64,000 bases of DNA, from positions 682,001-746,000 of the forward strand of contig JAVEVE010000001.1 in the NCBI GenBank assembly GCA_034005165.1, in the 5' to 3' direction. The DNA is from UBA1573 sp034005165. GTDB lineage: Bacteria; Pseudomonadota; Alphaproteobacteria; Micavibrionales; Micavibrionaceae. The position numbers and the translations under genes are program-made. Shown one piece after another: positions 16,005 through 23,790 of the stretch; position 1 is the first letter of the stretch; each line of letters opens with the position of its first letter. Under the pieces are notes generated by a model. The model was not told the origin of the DNA. It was given only the letters and a program-made list of their open reading frames with translations, and did no database searches.

Positions 16005-17387
16005 ATGGTGTCCTTTGGACTAGATTCACTCGAGACAGCCGACAGGCTGTCCGCAGAGCCAAGCGGCCTGAACACAGGCTTAAATGGTGGCTTAAACGCG
16101 GACGACGGAACCACCGCCGATCTCGGCAATTATTCACAAGCGCAAATCGCCCAATTTGTGAATGGTGTGAGCCACCTTCTGGACAAACACGCCCCCGAAG
16201 AATTTGCGTCCCTTGCTAAGGCAACTCCTGAAGATTTGATGAAAGACATGACACCGGGTGAAGCACTGATAACATATGATATCATGCACAATCCGATCAT
16301 GGAAGAAATAGCGATTGCCCACGCATCCGATGCCATGGCCTTTGCCAATGATGTCATGCTTAATTTTTCTAGAGCAATCGACCAAAAACAAAATGCTTAT
16401 CAAGCCAACCTCACAGTCGCAGAGATTGAGGATATGGGCGACGATGCAGATGATGAAGACCTGACGCCTGCACAAAAGGCTCGCAAACGCGCAGCTGATA
16501 TGGAACGCAGAATGCGGGAAATTGGCAATGATCTTCAAGAACAACGCATAGAAGAACAAAAGGAAGCTGCACGTAAGGAATGGGATAATGCCGAATTTCA
16601 TGAATTCGGTGGTAAAAAATGGAATCCGCAAGACTTGCTTGCATTCTTCAAATGGACAGACGACCCTGCAAATCTGGATGCAGTCGATGCTGAATTAGCT
16701 GCCAGCGGAATGTCCAAAGAGCAAATTAAATCCGCCCGTGAAAAATTCGAGGAAGCAAAAAGACTGGAGCAAAAGAAACGCGACGGCACCGCTACACAAG
16801 AAGAACTACGCCGCCTCGAAGAGCTCAAGAAAGACCAAGAGCTCCAAATGTATGTTCGCGAAGCCGAAAAAATCAGACAGAAAGAACTAACACTCTCAAA
16901 TCAGAATGACAAAGCAAATGCGTCCCTTCAAGCATCCTCATCTATAGAGAGCCGACAAGGACGATCCAATATCGCAACACAACTGGATGAGAATAAGAAA
17001 GATATTGTAGAAGCAACTGGCGCCCTAAGCCTAGACGGATTATTGGACGCCAAAAAAAACATAGCTAAATACACTCAATTGTCTGATAAAAGCAAAACAG
17101 AAAACTTGACCTCGGCTGATCAAGCAAAATTAAATGAGCTCCAAAGCGCCGAGACAACATCCCCTGCTCAACTTGCAAACATCCGACAAAATGCAGGAAT
17201 AACTGTAGCCTTTAATGACGACTTTGGATCTGGGGATGCATTACCTGTTTCAAACGCTCTGCAAAATGAGTTTATCGCAGCCAACGCCGCGACGTCCCCG
17301 CTAGATCAAGAACAGCCTTTGCCTGAAAGCAAAGTCCAAACCACACAACTTGCCATGAACCAACAAGCAGCAGGTTTAAATTTCTAA
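16005..17387 (+). CDS. Large coiled-coil orphan protein
   Basis: I do not recognise this 460-residue protein. It opens with a short GLN repeat (GLNTGLNGGLN, residues about 21-31). A helical domain follows (about 43-140) with DLMKDMTPGEALITYDIM. A very charged coiled coil comes next (about 145-300, for example RKRAADMERRMREIGNDLQEQ). The C-terminal 150 residues are Ser/Thr/Gln/Asn-rich and probably disordered. No signal peptide, membrane segment or cysteine is visible. GTGGGGGGAG upstream of ATG 16005 is a strong ribosome-binding site. It is alone on its strand. The composition would fit a structural or secreted effector-like protein, but that is speculation. Confidence 0.65.
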   Translation: MVSFGLDSLETADRLSAEPSGLNTGLNGGLNADDGTTADLGNYSQAQIAQFVNGVSHLLDKHAPEEFASLAKATPEDLMKDMTPGEALITYDIMHNPIMEEIAIAHASDAMAFANDVMLNFSRAIDQKQNAYQANLTVAEIEDMGDDADDEDLTPAQKARKRAADMERRMREIGNDLQEQRIEEQKEAARKEWDNAEFHEFGGKKWNPQDLLAFFKWTDDPANLDAVDAELAASGMSKEQIKSAREKFEEAKRLEQKKRDGTATQEELRRLEELKKDQELQMYVREAEKIRQKELTLSNQNDKANASLQASSSIESRQGRSNIATQLDENKKDIVEATGALSLDGLLDAKKNIAKYTQLSDKSKTENLTSADQAKLNELQSAETTSPAQLANIRQNAGITVAFNDDFGSGDALPVSNALQNEFIAANAATSPLDQEQPLPESKVQTTQLAMNQQAAGLNF

Positions 17388-17393
17388 AAAATT

Positions 17394-18119
17394 TTATTGA
17401 GGGGCCAAAGCAACCTGATTAGGTTGCCCCGCATCGGCACGCTTGATACCAACAGCACGGCTTGCCAATGTCGAATAATTCACATTCCCGAACGCTGCCA
17501 AATGGGCACCACGATTACCTGTTGAATCGGCAATAGACAGACTTCCGTCCCTTGAATCATCGGCATCAACGGCCAAAGCCACCAGTGATCCTCCCAACGT
17601 CTTCGCCGTCATAGCAACATTTCTGTTAAATGAATGGGCCTTTCTCAAGGAAGCCCCTAATTCGCCTTTATTTACTTCAGACGGCACGCCCGAGGAATTA
17701 TAAATATTATAAAGACGCACACCCGTGACCTTCAGTGCAATCCCGTATGTTTTACCAACTTGCCCACTTGGGGCATCAGAAATGATATTATATCCTTCTC
17801 CACCATCTCCGCTGGTTGTAAAAATATTCTCAAAATACTTATTTTCCTGTCCATCAATCAATACCCGCTCACCTTTTTCATTGATGTTAGGAACAGCCTG
17901 ATTGGCGGCAAAAATAATCTTTTGACCACGATCTTTCATGGCCTTATTCAGCTCATCTTTGTAATAACAATCATCTTGCTTGATACCAACAGAAGGATTA
18001 TAGACGCCAGGAAGACAAACTTCAGGACCCGCAGCCAATGCGGAAGAAGAAACACCACCGATAACGGCAACCATTGCGGCAGCAGCCGCAGAACGACGAA
18101 AAACTGAAGATGTGGCCAT
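17394..18119 (-). CDS. Secreted hypothetical protein
   Basis: The frame opens at 18221, but ATG 18119 follows a GGGGG ribosome-binding site and begins a textbook signal peptide: a basic N-terminus (SSVFRRSAAAAAM), a hydrophobic core and an ALA-AG cleavage site near residue 29. The mature part is about 212 residues. Two cysteines lie near its N-terminus (EVCLPGVY and QDDCYYKDE), probably a disulfide. Strand-rich segments follow (YGIALKVTGVRLYNIYNSSG), and the polar tail ends ALAPQ. No family recognised. It ends 6 bases from the convergent coiled-coil gene. Periplasmic or outer-surface location is inferred. Confidence 0.75.
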   Translation of the reverse strand: MATSSVFRRSAAAAAMVAVIGGVSSSALAAGPEVCLPGVYNPSVGIKQDDCYYKDELNKAMKDRGQKIIFAANQAVPNINEKGERVLIDGQENKYFENIFTTSGDGGEGYNIISDAPSGQVGKTYGIALKVTGVRLYNIYNSSGVPSEVNKGELGASLRKAHSFNRNVAMTAKTLGGSLVALAVDADDSRDGSLSIADSTGNRGAHLAAFGNVNYSTLASRAVGIKRADAGQPNQVALAPQ

Positions 18120-18231
18120 GGTAAACCCCCAAAATCTTAATGAATTGCTAAGAAATATACACTTTAGGACAGGAAAAGGCAAAGATTCTTTACGGCCCGT
18201 ATCGTAATTATGATTTTTCAAATTGTTAGTT

Positions 18232-18840
18232 ATGTATTTTCTAAGTTTAATCAGTAAAAAGCCAAGATTTCGTCTCTTGCTTTACACCGTCTTAATCAAC
18301 GGACTTTATATTGAAGATGTCTTCCCCCCCAATTACAGGGAAGACACAGCACCGCTTCCGCTTCAACTGTACGAGAAGGTTTCTTTCCATGCGACATTGC
18401 AAGACATCAAAGAATTTTTGAACGCAGCAAATTTCCAACTCAAACTTGAGAGCGAAGAATTTTGTAATTTTTACGATACACTCCATTCCCATGCCTCAGA
18501 ACTATATCTGGAAGCTCAGCAAACGGGACAGCTTTTATTCCCAAAGAGTGAGAACACAAAGCCTGCGCCCTCCTACTCCACATCAGAAGTAACGCCTTCT
18601 ACTTTTTCTCTGGCCACAACGCTTCATCTGAATGAGAATGGAATTCCCCATTCCGAGCATTCTCCCGCAATGACCCTTAAAGACGGGACAGAATATATTG
18701 ATAGAGAGGATAGCCCTGCCATTGAATTATCAAATGAAGATGGCACTCAACATAGGGACAATGATCTTCCAGCCATCAGCCTGGAAAAAAGGCCAAAAGA
18801 TCTGCTGGCTCCGGAATGGAAAACTTCACAGGGAAAATAG
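18232..18840 (+). CDS. Hypothetical protein with DGT/PAI repeats
   Basis: About 202 residues from ATG 18232 (TTG 18223 is an alternative; neither has a good ribosome-binding site). The N-terminal half is a globular helical region (LYEKVSFHATLQDIKEFLNA). A Ser/Thr/Pro linker follows, then about three degenerate 18-19-residue repeats of the form SPA-x-x-L-x-x-DGT-x-x-x-DR (HSPAMTLKDGTEYIDR, DSPAIELSNEDGTQHRD, NDLPAISLE). Such short repeats resemble MORN-like 'DNDLPA' repeats found in phage, plasmid and giant-virus proteins. Function unknown. Its location beside a tRNA and integrase remnant fits acquired DNA. Confidence 0.6.
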   Translation: MYFLSLISKKPRFRLLLYTVLINGLYIEDVFPPNYREDTAPLPLQLYEKVSFHATLQDIKEFLNAANFQLKLESEEFCNFYDTLHSHASELYLEAQQTGQLLFPKSENTKPAPSYSTSEVTPSTFSLATTLHLNENGIPHSEHSPAMTLKDGTEYIDREDSPAIELSNEDGTQHRDNDLPAISLEKRPKDLLAPEWKTSQGK

Positions 18841-18878
18841 AAACAATTTGTGGAGAAAGTAGCAAAAAAATTTGAAAA

Positions 18879-18963
18879 TGGTGCCCCTGGTCGGACTCGA
18901 ACCAACATTCCTTTCGGAACCGCATTTTGAGTGCGGCGCGTCTACCAATTTCACCACAGGGGC
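18879..18963 (-). tRNA. tRNA-Leu (anticodon CAA)
   Basis: On the minus strand an 85-base cloverleaf can be drawn. The acceptor stem is GCCCCTG/CAGGGGC, with a leucine-type D-arm (AAATTGGTAGA). The anticodon stem CCGCA/TGCGG encloses loop CTCAAAA, and a long variable arm with a GAAA loop follows. The T-arm contains TTCGAGT, and CCA is encoded at the 3' end. The anticodon is CAA, reading UUG. The anticodon-loop sequence recurs at the broken tRNA-Leu half at 13448. An integrase remnant lies just upstream of the tRNA's 5' end. Confidence 0.95.
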
Positions 18964-18993
18964 AGCAAGGCCGTCCTTATAACAGCCCTGATT

Positions 18994-19290
18994 TTAAATT
19001 TCAAGCTCTGATTTATCGGTTTTTTTGGATTTTTTGACCGATTTCCGGACGTTAATAGCCGATGTATCCAGCGTATTATTGAGATGAGCGGCATAGTACT
19101 TCTCGATCATCTCGACACTGGCACGGCAATTCTTGGCAATTTGGTAAATATCTGCCCCTTCCATCAAACAAAGGCAGATATACGTATGCCGTAAACTATA
19201 AGCAGTATGGACATTCCCGTCCCGATCAAACTTCATATTCAGTTCATCAAGTCCGAATTTTAAGAAAAAGCATCTGCGCCCGAATGTCGC
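18994..19290 (-). pseudogene. Tyrosine integrase remnant (C-terminal part)
   Basis: The minus-strand frame encodes the C-terminal catalytic part of a phage-type tyrosine recombinase. It runs from LNMKFDRDGNVHTAYSLRHTYI (the second Arg-x-x-His box) through LMEGADIYQIAKNC to SVEMIEKYYAAHL with the nucleophilic Tyr. The N-terminal arm- and core-binding domains and the first catalytic Arg are missing: upstream the frame continues to 19398, but its sequence is not integrase-like and overlaps dsbB. It lies 30 bases from tRNA-Leu(CAA), the kind of site used by such integrases. It is a decayed remnant of a mobile element. Confidence 0.75.
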
Positions 19291-19374
19291 GAACCTATTG
19301 ATATGACTGGAAATATACACAAAGAGTCTTATAATCATAGCCATTCCGGACCCGAAGAGGACTAGGAGGAGATC

Positions 19375-19914
19375 ATGACCGACCAACAAAACTCGCATAA
19401 AGCTGAAAATCTGACGACTTGCATATCCCGCTTGGCAAATATGATCCCACTGCGCACTGCGGCTTTGGCTGTGGCATTGATTTCTCTGCTATCCTTAGCT
19501 GCTGCCATTACCGCACAATTCGGCTTCGGATTAAAACCGTGCGCTCTATGCCTCTATCAACGCATCCCGTTTAGCATCAACGTTATTCTTGGCTTACTTG
19601 GAGCCGTTCTGGTAGCGCATACCCGGGCTTTTATTGCACTCTCAGGCCTGTCTTTTCTGGCAAATTCGGGAATAGCCTTTTACCACTCAGGTGTAGAACG
19701 CAAATGGTGGGCAGGTCTTGAAGGATGTTCGACACCAGACATGTCCGGCAGCATTGAAGATCTGATGGCTCGCATTCAAAACACAGACGTTACAAGATGC
19801 GATGAAATCCCTTGGGAAATGTTTGGCCTCTCTATGGCTAATTATAATGCCCTGATGTGCCTAGGTCTTGGCATCGCCTGCTGGCTCTACCTCTGTCTGA
19901 AAAAGAAAAGCTGA
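19375..19914 (+). CDS. dsbB: Disulfide bond formation protein DsbB
   Basis: DsbB reoxidises DsbA in the periplasm and passes electrons to quinone. The 179-residue protein has four membrane segments (about 29-46, 67-81, 84-103 and 157-175). The first periplasmic redox pair is Cys56-Ala-Leu-Cys59 after FGLKP, followed by the usual YQR. The second pair is Cys118 and Cys142 in the large periplasmic loop. ATG 19375 follows GGAGGAG. It is monocistronic. The integrase remnant lies divergently upstream, so this gene marks the return to core sequence. Confidence 0.93.
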   Translation: MTDQQNSHKAENLTTCISRLANMIPLRTAALAVALISLLSLAAAITAQFGFGLKPCALCLYQRIPFSINVILGLLGAVLVAHTRAFIALSGLSFLANSGIAFYHSGVERKWWAGLEGCSTPDMSGSIEDLMARIQNTDVTRCDEIPWEMFGLSMANYNALMCLGLGIACWLYLCLKKKS

Positions 19915-19931
19915 ATATTCCTAAAAGAATA

Positions 19932-20231
19932 CTACGCTGGTTCTTTATCGTACTCCATGACAACACGCGTAAAGTGATGCTTGCCAGCAAGAGGCAAAAC
20001 ATGGCTAGCCGCAACAGTTAAGTCCTTAAACTCTCGCCCTGGAAGAACAACAGCAGGCGCCGAACTTTTACTAATATGAACACCTTGACCATCTGCCCCA
20101 CAAGCACGCCACCCAAGGCACAAAATGCTCTCAGCTTCTTTTTTTCCAGTTTTATGAGCCAATTGCCCCTCCCTTATTTCCGTATATATCTTGCACATTG
20201 CACAAAGAAAATCAAAAGCAAAGAAAGACAT
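19932..20231 (-). CDS. Small hypothetical protein
   Basis: I do not recognise this protein. From ATG 20231 it has 99 residues; the frame is open to a TTG at 20264, and ATG 20198 is another candidate. None has a clear ribosome-binding site. It contains several cysteines (CAMC near the N-terminus, and LCLGWRACG) and a C-terminal domain with strand-like segments (APAVVLPGREFKDLTVAA, LAGKHHFTRVVMEY). It is convergent with dsbB and divergent from the gene at 20300. Confidence is modest because start and homology are uncertain. Confidence 0.5.
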   Translation of the reverse strand: MSFFAFDFLCAMCKIYTEIREGQLAHKTGKKEAESILCLGWRACGADGQGVHISKSSAPAVVLPGREFKDLTVAASHVLPLAGKHHFTRVVMEYDKEPA

Positions 20232-20299
20232 TGAGTTATGACAATAATTACTATATAATGACAAGAAAATTTATATATAAACGAGGGTAATTAGAGTAA

Positions 20300-21244
20300 A
20301 TGGCACAAAATAAAATCTCCCCTGCAAAATTGAAATTTACGGGGACATCCCCTGAAAATCTGGAGATTGGTCAGATCACCAATATGGATGGCGACATGTT
20401 TTTTATATTCAAAACTGTTGTAGAAGATTCTCACTCTGTCCAATTAAAAGCTTTACCAATTCTCAAAAAACCAACGCAACCTGATGACGGAGATAAATAT
20501 CTTGATATCTTTCCTGCTGCCGCAGAACAGATCGGGTTAAAGTCCGGGCATCGTTATGCGGTTGATCTGGATCCGGTTAACTTTCCGCAGGACCGTCCAT
20601 TCCCGCTCTTTTTATATGCAACCCCTGCCATACGTGACAAAATCCCTGGACTATTCAATGCTGTTATCCAGACCGCGAATGATCGCTTCTTGAAAAAAGA
20701 ATGCCCCGAACTCTTTCAAGAAAGGGAATTATCTACAATCCCGACAAAAAGATCAAAGCCACAATGGCAACGTGAGCTTGAAAAGAGTGGGAAGGCTATA
20801 ACGCCAAGCTGTTCGATTGATGCTGCAAAGTCAGCAGGGATCATAGACAACATCGCGGCCAATCTTCTAAGCCACGGATCTTTACCTGACGGATCAAAAG
20901 TCGGAACCATCTATGAAGCATTTGCCCTATCAACATCCGAGAAGAAAAAAGATCAGGCCGCATTCAGGCATTTGTTTGAAACTGCAGCAGCCCAATCGAA
21001 AATCCGATTGGAGACCCTATTCAATGAGGGTTATATTGATGAAAGTATTGCAGTTGATGAAATGAAAGATGCAGGGGTAACCACTCTCGGGAAGGCATTT
21101 AAACTGATTAAGGCGGATGCCCCAGCAATTCAGGATGTTTGGGAATACGGTAAGGAAAATATCATGACAGCTCCTTTACGTGCTTTCAAATCAAGCATTA
21201 AGGAAGCACATCGTGCCTTCTTGCAAACCTTTATTGTTAAATAG
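20300..21244 (+). CDS. Hypothetical cytosolic protein
   Basis: A 314-residue orphan. The N-terminal half (about 1-130) is strand-rich and includes FFIFKTVVEDSHSVQLKALP. The middle is basic (TKRSKPQWQRELEKSG). The C-terminal 150 residues are helical, with FRHLFETAAAQSKIRLETLF and a segment ending APLRAFKSSIKEAHRAFLQTF. No signal peptide, membrane segment or recognisable catalytic motif. The upstream 35 bases are AT-rich (TATATAAACGAGGG), with GAGGG as ribosome-binding site. It is monocistronic in an orphan-rich stretch. Confidence 0.65.
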   Translation: MAQNKISPAKLKFTGTSPENLEIGQITNMDGDMFFIFKTVVEDSHSVQLKALPILKKPTQPDDGDKYLDIFPAAAEQIGLKSGHRYAVDLDPVNFPQDRPFPLFLYATPAIRDKIPGLFNAVIQTANDRFLKKECPELFQERELSTIPTKRSKPQWQRELEKSGKAITPSCSIDAAKSAGIIDNIAANLLSHGSLPDGSKVGTIYEAFALSTSEKKKDQAAFRHLFETAAAQSKIRLETLFNEGYIDESIAVDEMKDAGVTTLGKAFKLIKADAPAIQDVWEYGKENIMTAPLRAFKSSIKEAHRAFLQTFIVK

Positions 21245-21251
21245 GTCTAGT

Positions 21252-21371
21252 CTAGATATCAAAGCCCAAAGCAAGGGACACGAGGGCAAAACATCCCACG
21301 TAGAACATAAAGAACATGACAGCTTCAACACCGCTGCGTTTCTTTGAAAAATTGAACATATCTTTAAGCAT
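21252..21371 (-). CDS. Small membrane protein, short paralogue
   Basis: Starting at ATG 21371 (or 21359) the product is about 39 residues: a short basic N-terminus MFNFSKKRSG, then EAVMFFMFYVG followed by one hydrophobic helix. The frame is open to 21461, but that part runs through a terminator hairpin, so the earlier start is rejected. The pattern (MF-x-F, charged, then EAV-x-F with a membrane segment) repeats the N-terminus of the neighbouring gene at 21475-21837, so the two look like paralogues or a partial duplication. Confidence 0.45.
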   Translation of the reverse strand: MLKDMFNFSKKRSGVEAVMFFMFYVGCFALVSLALGFDI

Positions 21372-21406
21372 GGCTATTTCTAAGGCTGACAGACCGTAAT
21401 ATGCAA

Positions 21407-21441
21407 GAAAAAAATGAAAGAAGCCGGAATATTCCGGCTTC
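21407..21441 (-). terminator. Terminator after the 21475 membrane protein gene
   Basis: The 22-base stretch 21420-21441 is a perfect palindrome built of GAAGCCGGAAT and its complement. On the minus strand it is followed by TTTCATTTTTTTC, a T-rich tract. It sits 34 bases after the stop of the gene at 21475-21837 and fits a rho-independent terminator for it. Confidence 0.8.
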
Positions 21442-21474
21442 TCGTGGGGGAGAAAAAGCAATTTTTTACTGTCT

Positions 21475-21837
21475 TTAGCTTTTAGACGGCATCGTGGTCA
21501 ATAACGCCACAGGAACCAGTCCCAAAATCAATGACATGGTAAAGGACAGATAAACGGCTATCCCGACCAACAAGATCGAGAACAAATCTCCCGTTAATTT
21601 CCGCCCTGTAACAATTATCGAAGACAGAAGCAAAACAAAGCCTGTGCCTAGAAGGGTAAATGTAGACCCTCCGTCAAAGAAACTTCCGACTTTATCAACT
21701 ACACCGAAATGTCCCAGAACATATCCGAGTACAGTCGTAAAGCCCACCATCATGATAAGGCCGGTGATATAAAACCAAACAGCCTCCGTGACAGAATGAG
21801 TCTTCGTGACATCAAGCGATTTCAGAAATCCAAACAT
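21475..21837 (-). CDS. Small membrane protein, hypothetical
   Basis: ATG 21837 follows AAGGAGG at ideal spacing, giving 120 residues; the longer frame to 21855 begins with TTG and includes the ribosome-binding site, so it is rejected. Three hydrophobic segments are visible: about 20-45 (YITGLIMMVGFTTVLGYVLG), 61-77 (TLLGTGFVLLLSSIIV) and 85-112. A charged N-terminus (MFGFLKSLDVTKTHSVTEAV) precedes them. No family recognised. It probably sits in the inner membrane. A terminator follows, and a shorter related gene lies downstream. Confidence 0.65.
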   Translation of the reverse strand: MFGFLKSLDVTKTHSVTEAVWFYITGLIMMVGFTTVLGYVLGHFGVVDKVGSFFDGGSTFTLLGTGFVLLLSSIIVTGRKLTGDLFSILLVGIAVYLSFTMSLILGLVPVALLTTMPSKS

Positions 21838-21898
21838 AACAACCTCCTTGTTCAATGTTGGCTACCCCGCGTTTATTTTTTATTAGGGGCATTCATCT

Positions 21899-22552
21899 CT
21901 ATTGCTCGACCAACTCGGTATCCCAATAGAGAAAATCCATCCAGCTTTCATGAAGAAAATTGGGTGGAAATTTCCGTCCCCGATCCTGAAGTTCATAAAT
22001 CGACGGCTGTCTCGGCTCTCGCATAGGATACATACCGATTTCTTTCGGCAGATAAGATCCTTTACGTTTGTTACAGCATTGACAGGACGCGACGATATTC
22101 GTCCAGGACGTGCGCCCGCCACGTGACCGCGGGATCACATGATCGAACGTCAACTCGTCTGTTCTAAAATGACAGGAACAATATTGGCATTGCCACCCGT
22201 CACGCAGAAAAACATTAAAACGTGTAAAAGCAGGAGCCCGGTCCATTGGCACATATTCTTTAAGCGCCAATACCGAAGGAAGTTTTAATTCTGTTCCGGG
22301 CGAATGCACAACACGCGCATATTCTGAAACAACAACGACCGTTTCACGAAAAATGGCCTTCACAGCTTCCTGCCAAGGCCACACAGATAAAGGGTAATAA
22401 CTCAAAGGACGAAAATCAGCATTAAGGACCAACGCCGGACACCTCTCTAAAGGCATCATCTGATCCGAGATGTTCTCGATCAGGCGATCAACGAAACCGT
22501 TGATCCCATCATTCGATAAAGATACTCTTTCGGGCGTATGCAGCAAATCCAC
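21899..22552 (-). CDS. HNH endonuclease family protein
   Basis: A 217-residue protein with the HNH nuclease fold near its C-terminus. CQYC and a later CQCC form the zinc site, and between them are LTFDHVIPRSRGG (His-containing first motif) and TSWTNIVASC (Asn motif). The N-terminal 100 residues (ALVLNADFRPLSYYPLSVW, KAIFRETVVVV) match the conserved domain that precedes HNH in a common alphaproteobacterial chromosomal family. Start is GTG 22552, preceded by AAGGAG eight bases before. No restriction-modification or mobile genes are near, so it may be a housekeeping nuclease of unknown target. Confidence 0.85.
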   Translation of the reverse strand: MDLLHTPERVSLSNDGINGFVDRLIENISDQMMPLERCPALVLNADFRPLSYYPLSVWPWQEAVKAIFRETVVVVSEYARVVHSPGTELKLPSVLALKEYVPMDRAPAFTRFNVFLRDGWQCQYCSCHFRTDELTFDHVIPRSRGGRTSWTNIVASCQCCNKRKGSYLPKEIGMYPMREPRQPSIYELQDRGRKFPPNFLHESWMDFLYWDTELVEQ

Positions 22553-22727
22553 AATCGTCTCCTTCCCCCAGATGGTTCAACTCGTGGCCGACCTCATTCA
22601 AGAGAATCTTGTGCGGACGCTTATTGCTTTTGCTCTTATGTGTCTCGTTCAAAGTCCTCATGATTTGGGCCCTTCACTCCATCTAATTCTATTATATTCG
22701 AAACGAACCGTATAGTGTACAAAATCG

Positions 22728-22742
22728 TTAACATTTCGTTGA
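22728..22742. promoter_or_regulatory. Near-consensus CtrA-type site
   Basis: TTAACATTTCGTTGA matches TTAA-N7-TTAA with one mismatch in the second half. It lies in the 310-base divergent promoter region between the HNH gene and the gene at 22863, which contains no other recognisable gene. CtrA involvement is only an inference. Confidence 0.3.
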
Positions 22743-22862
22743 CGCAACGCAATACACCATGAAAAAAAATATTTCAGTACATTTCATATTTTTTCAGGCA
22801 GAATATTGCCACGCAAATGAAACGCGCACTATCACGACCCAAAGAATACAGGACTAAAGCGT

Positions 22863-23621
22863 ATGTCTGATTTCATAAAAACCCCACCCGATAAAAATAA
22901 AAACAAGCAAGTAGAAGGGACAAAATCCGAAGACCGCTTTGGCTCCAAAGGAACAGATACATTCAACAATTCTGCCGACCGCCGCCGCCGCGGTGTGCAT
23001 GAAAGTAAGTCATCCTTTCCCCTCCCTTTGGCTATTTTTCTGGCCATGTTCGCTATTGTTTTCCTTGTGAAAGAAAATAATCTCTTCGATAAAGACATCG
23101 AAGAGACTCTCGTCAAAGAAATAAAAACGATCACTGAGAAACCTTCGAAAAAGTTAAGCCCTGTTGAAATGATTCAACAAGCAGACCAACTGCCGCCTGA
23201 GCATATCCTTAAAGAAGCTTGTTTATGGAAGAAGAATTTCAATATCGAAACAGACATAGAACCGATTGAGCCGACTGACTATATGCGTGATTTTTGGCCC
23301 AACGACACACCGCGGTCTGTCGAGCCAACAGTCAATGGTTTGCGTCACGGCATTGGCCACTACACTTTTGCAAACGGGAACTTATATGGTGATATCCCGT
23401 GGAACCACGGAGAAAAGCATGGAACCTTCGCACTGTTTCGTGAAGATGGAACACTGGATCAAGTGCTCTCGTACAAGAACGGTCATTTGTACGGGATCAA
23501 TCAATGGTTCAACGCTTCAGGCCACACCATAACTTCCTGGCTTTATATTGACAATGACACCTATTATCCAACATTGGCCTGCGCAAAATATTTGTCTTAT
23601 CAAGAAGAATATGGACACTAG
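22863..23621 (+). CDS. Membrane-anchored MORN-like protein
   Basis: The 252-residue product has a polar, basic cytosolic N-terminus (about 1-53, RRRRG at about 41-45). One membrane helix follows (about 54-70, LPLAIFLAMFAIVFLV), then an outer domain. Residues about 155-225 contain short repeats of the MORN/YwqK type: NGLRHGIGHYTFANGNLYG, GEKHGTFALFREDGTLDQV, NGHLYGINQWFNASG. Topology predicts the repeats in the periplasm. Such repeats usually mediate binding rather than catalysis. The next small gene overlaps its last codons, implying translational coupling. Function unknown. Confidence 0.65.
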   Translation: MSDFIKTPPDKNKNKQVEGTKSEDRFGSKGTDTFNNSADRRRRGVHESKSSFPLPLAIFLAMFAIVFLVKENNLFDKDIEETLVKEIKTITEKPSKKLSPVEMIQQADQLPPEHILKEACLWKKNFNIETDIEPIEPTDYMRDFWPNDTPRSVEPTVNGLRHGIGHYTFANGNLYGDIPWNHGEKHGTFALFREDGTLDQVLSYKNGHLYGINQWFNASGHTITSWLYIDNDTYYPTLACAKYLSYQEEYGH

Positions 23622-23784
23622 AAAGACCTTTATGTTCAAGCCAATCCCACCCCATTTAAGAAAGCTGGTATTGATTGCCACAATCATGATCATGGCGTTT
23701 ATTACCTTTGCCATGATCATAGAAGTCAGCAAAGAAACATCAAAAGAATTTACCCAGACTGAAACGGAAACTGGCCCTGACTAG
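23611..23784 (+). CDS. Small single-pass membrane protein
   Basis: A 57-residue frame from ATG 23611, which overlaps the end of the MORN-like gene by 11 bases and has AAGAAG before it. The product has a basic N-terminus (MDTRKTFMFKPIPPHLRK), one strongly hydrophobic helix (LVLIATIMIMAFITFAMII) and an acidic, Thr-rich tail (KEFTQTETETGPD). The positive-inside rule places the acidic tail outside. The overlap suggests it is made together with, and may partner, the upstream membrane protein. Confidence 0.55.
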   Translation: MDTRKTFMFKPIPPHLRKLVLIATIMIMAFITFAMIIEVSKETSKEFTQTETETGPD

Positions 23785-23790
23785 ATCTGT

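Noticed and set aside
22509..22661. Minus-strand frame of 50 codons from ATG 22661 overlapping the HNH gene start
   Set aside because: It covers the HNH ribosome-binding site and has no clear ribosome-binding site or family; probably a chance frame, though a leader peptide cannot be excluded.
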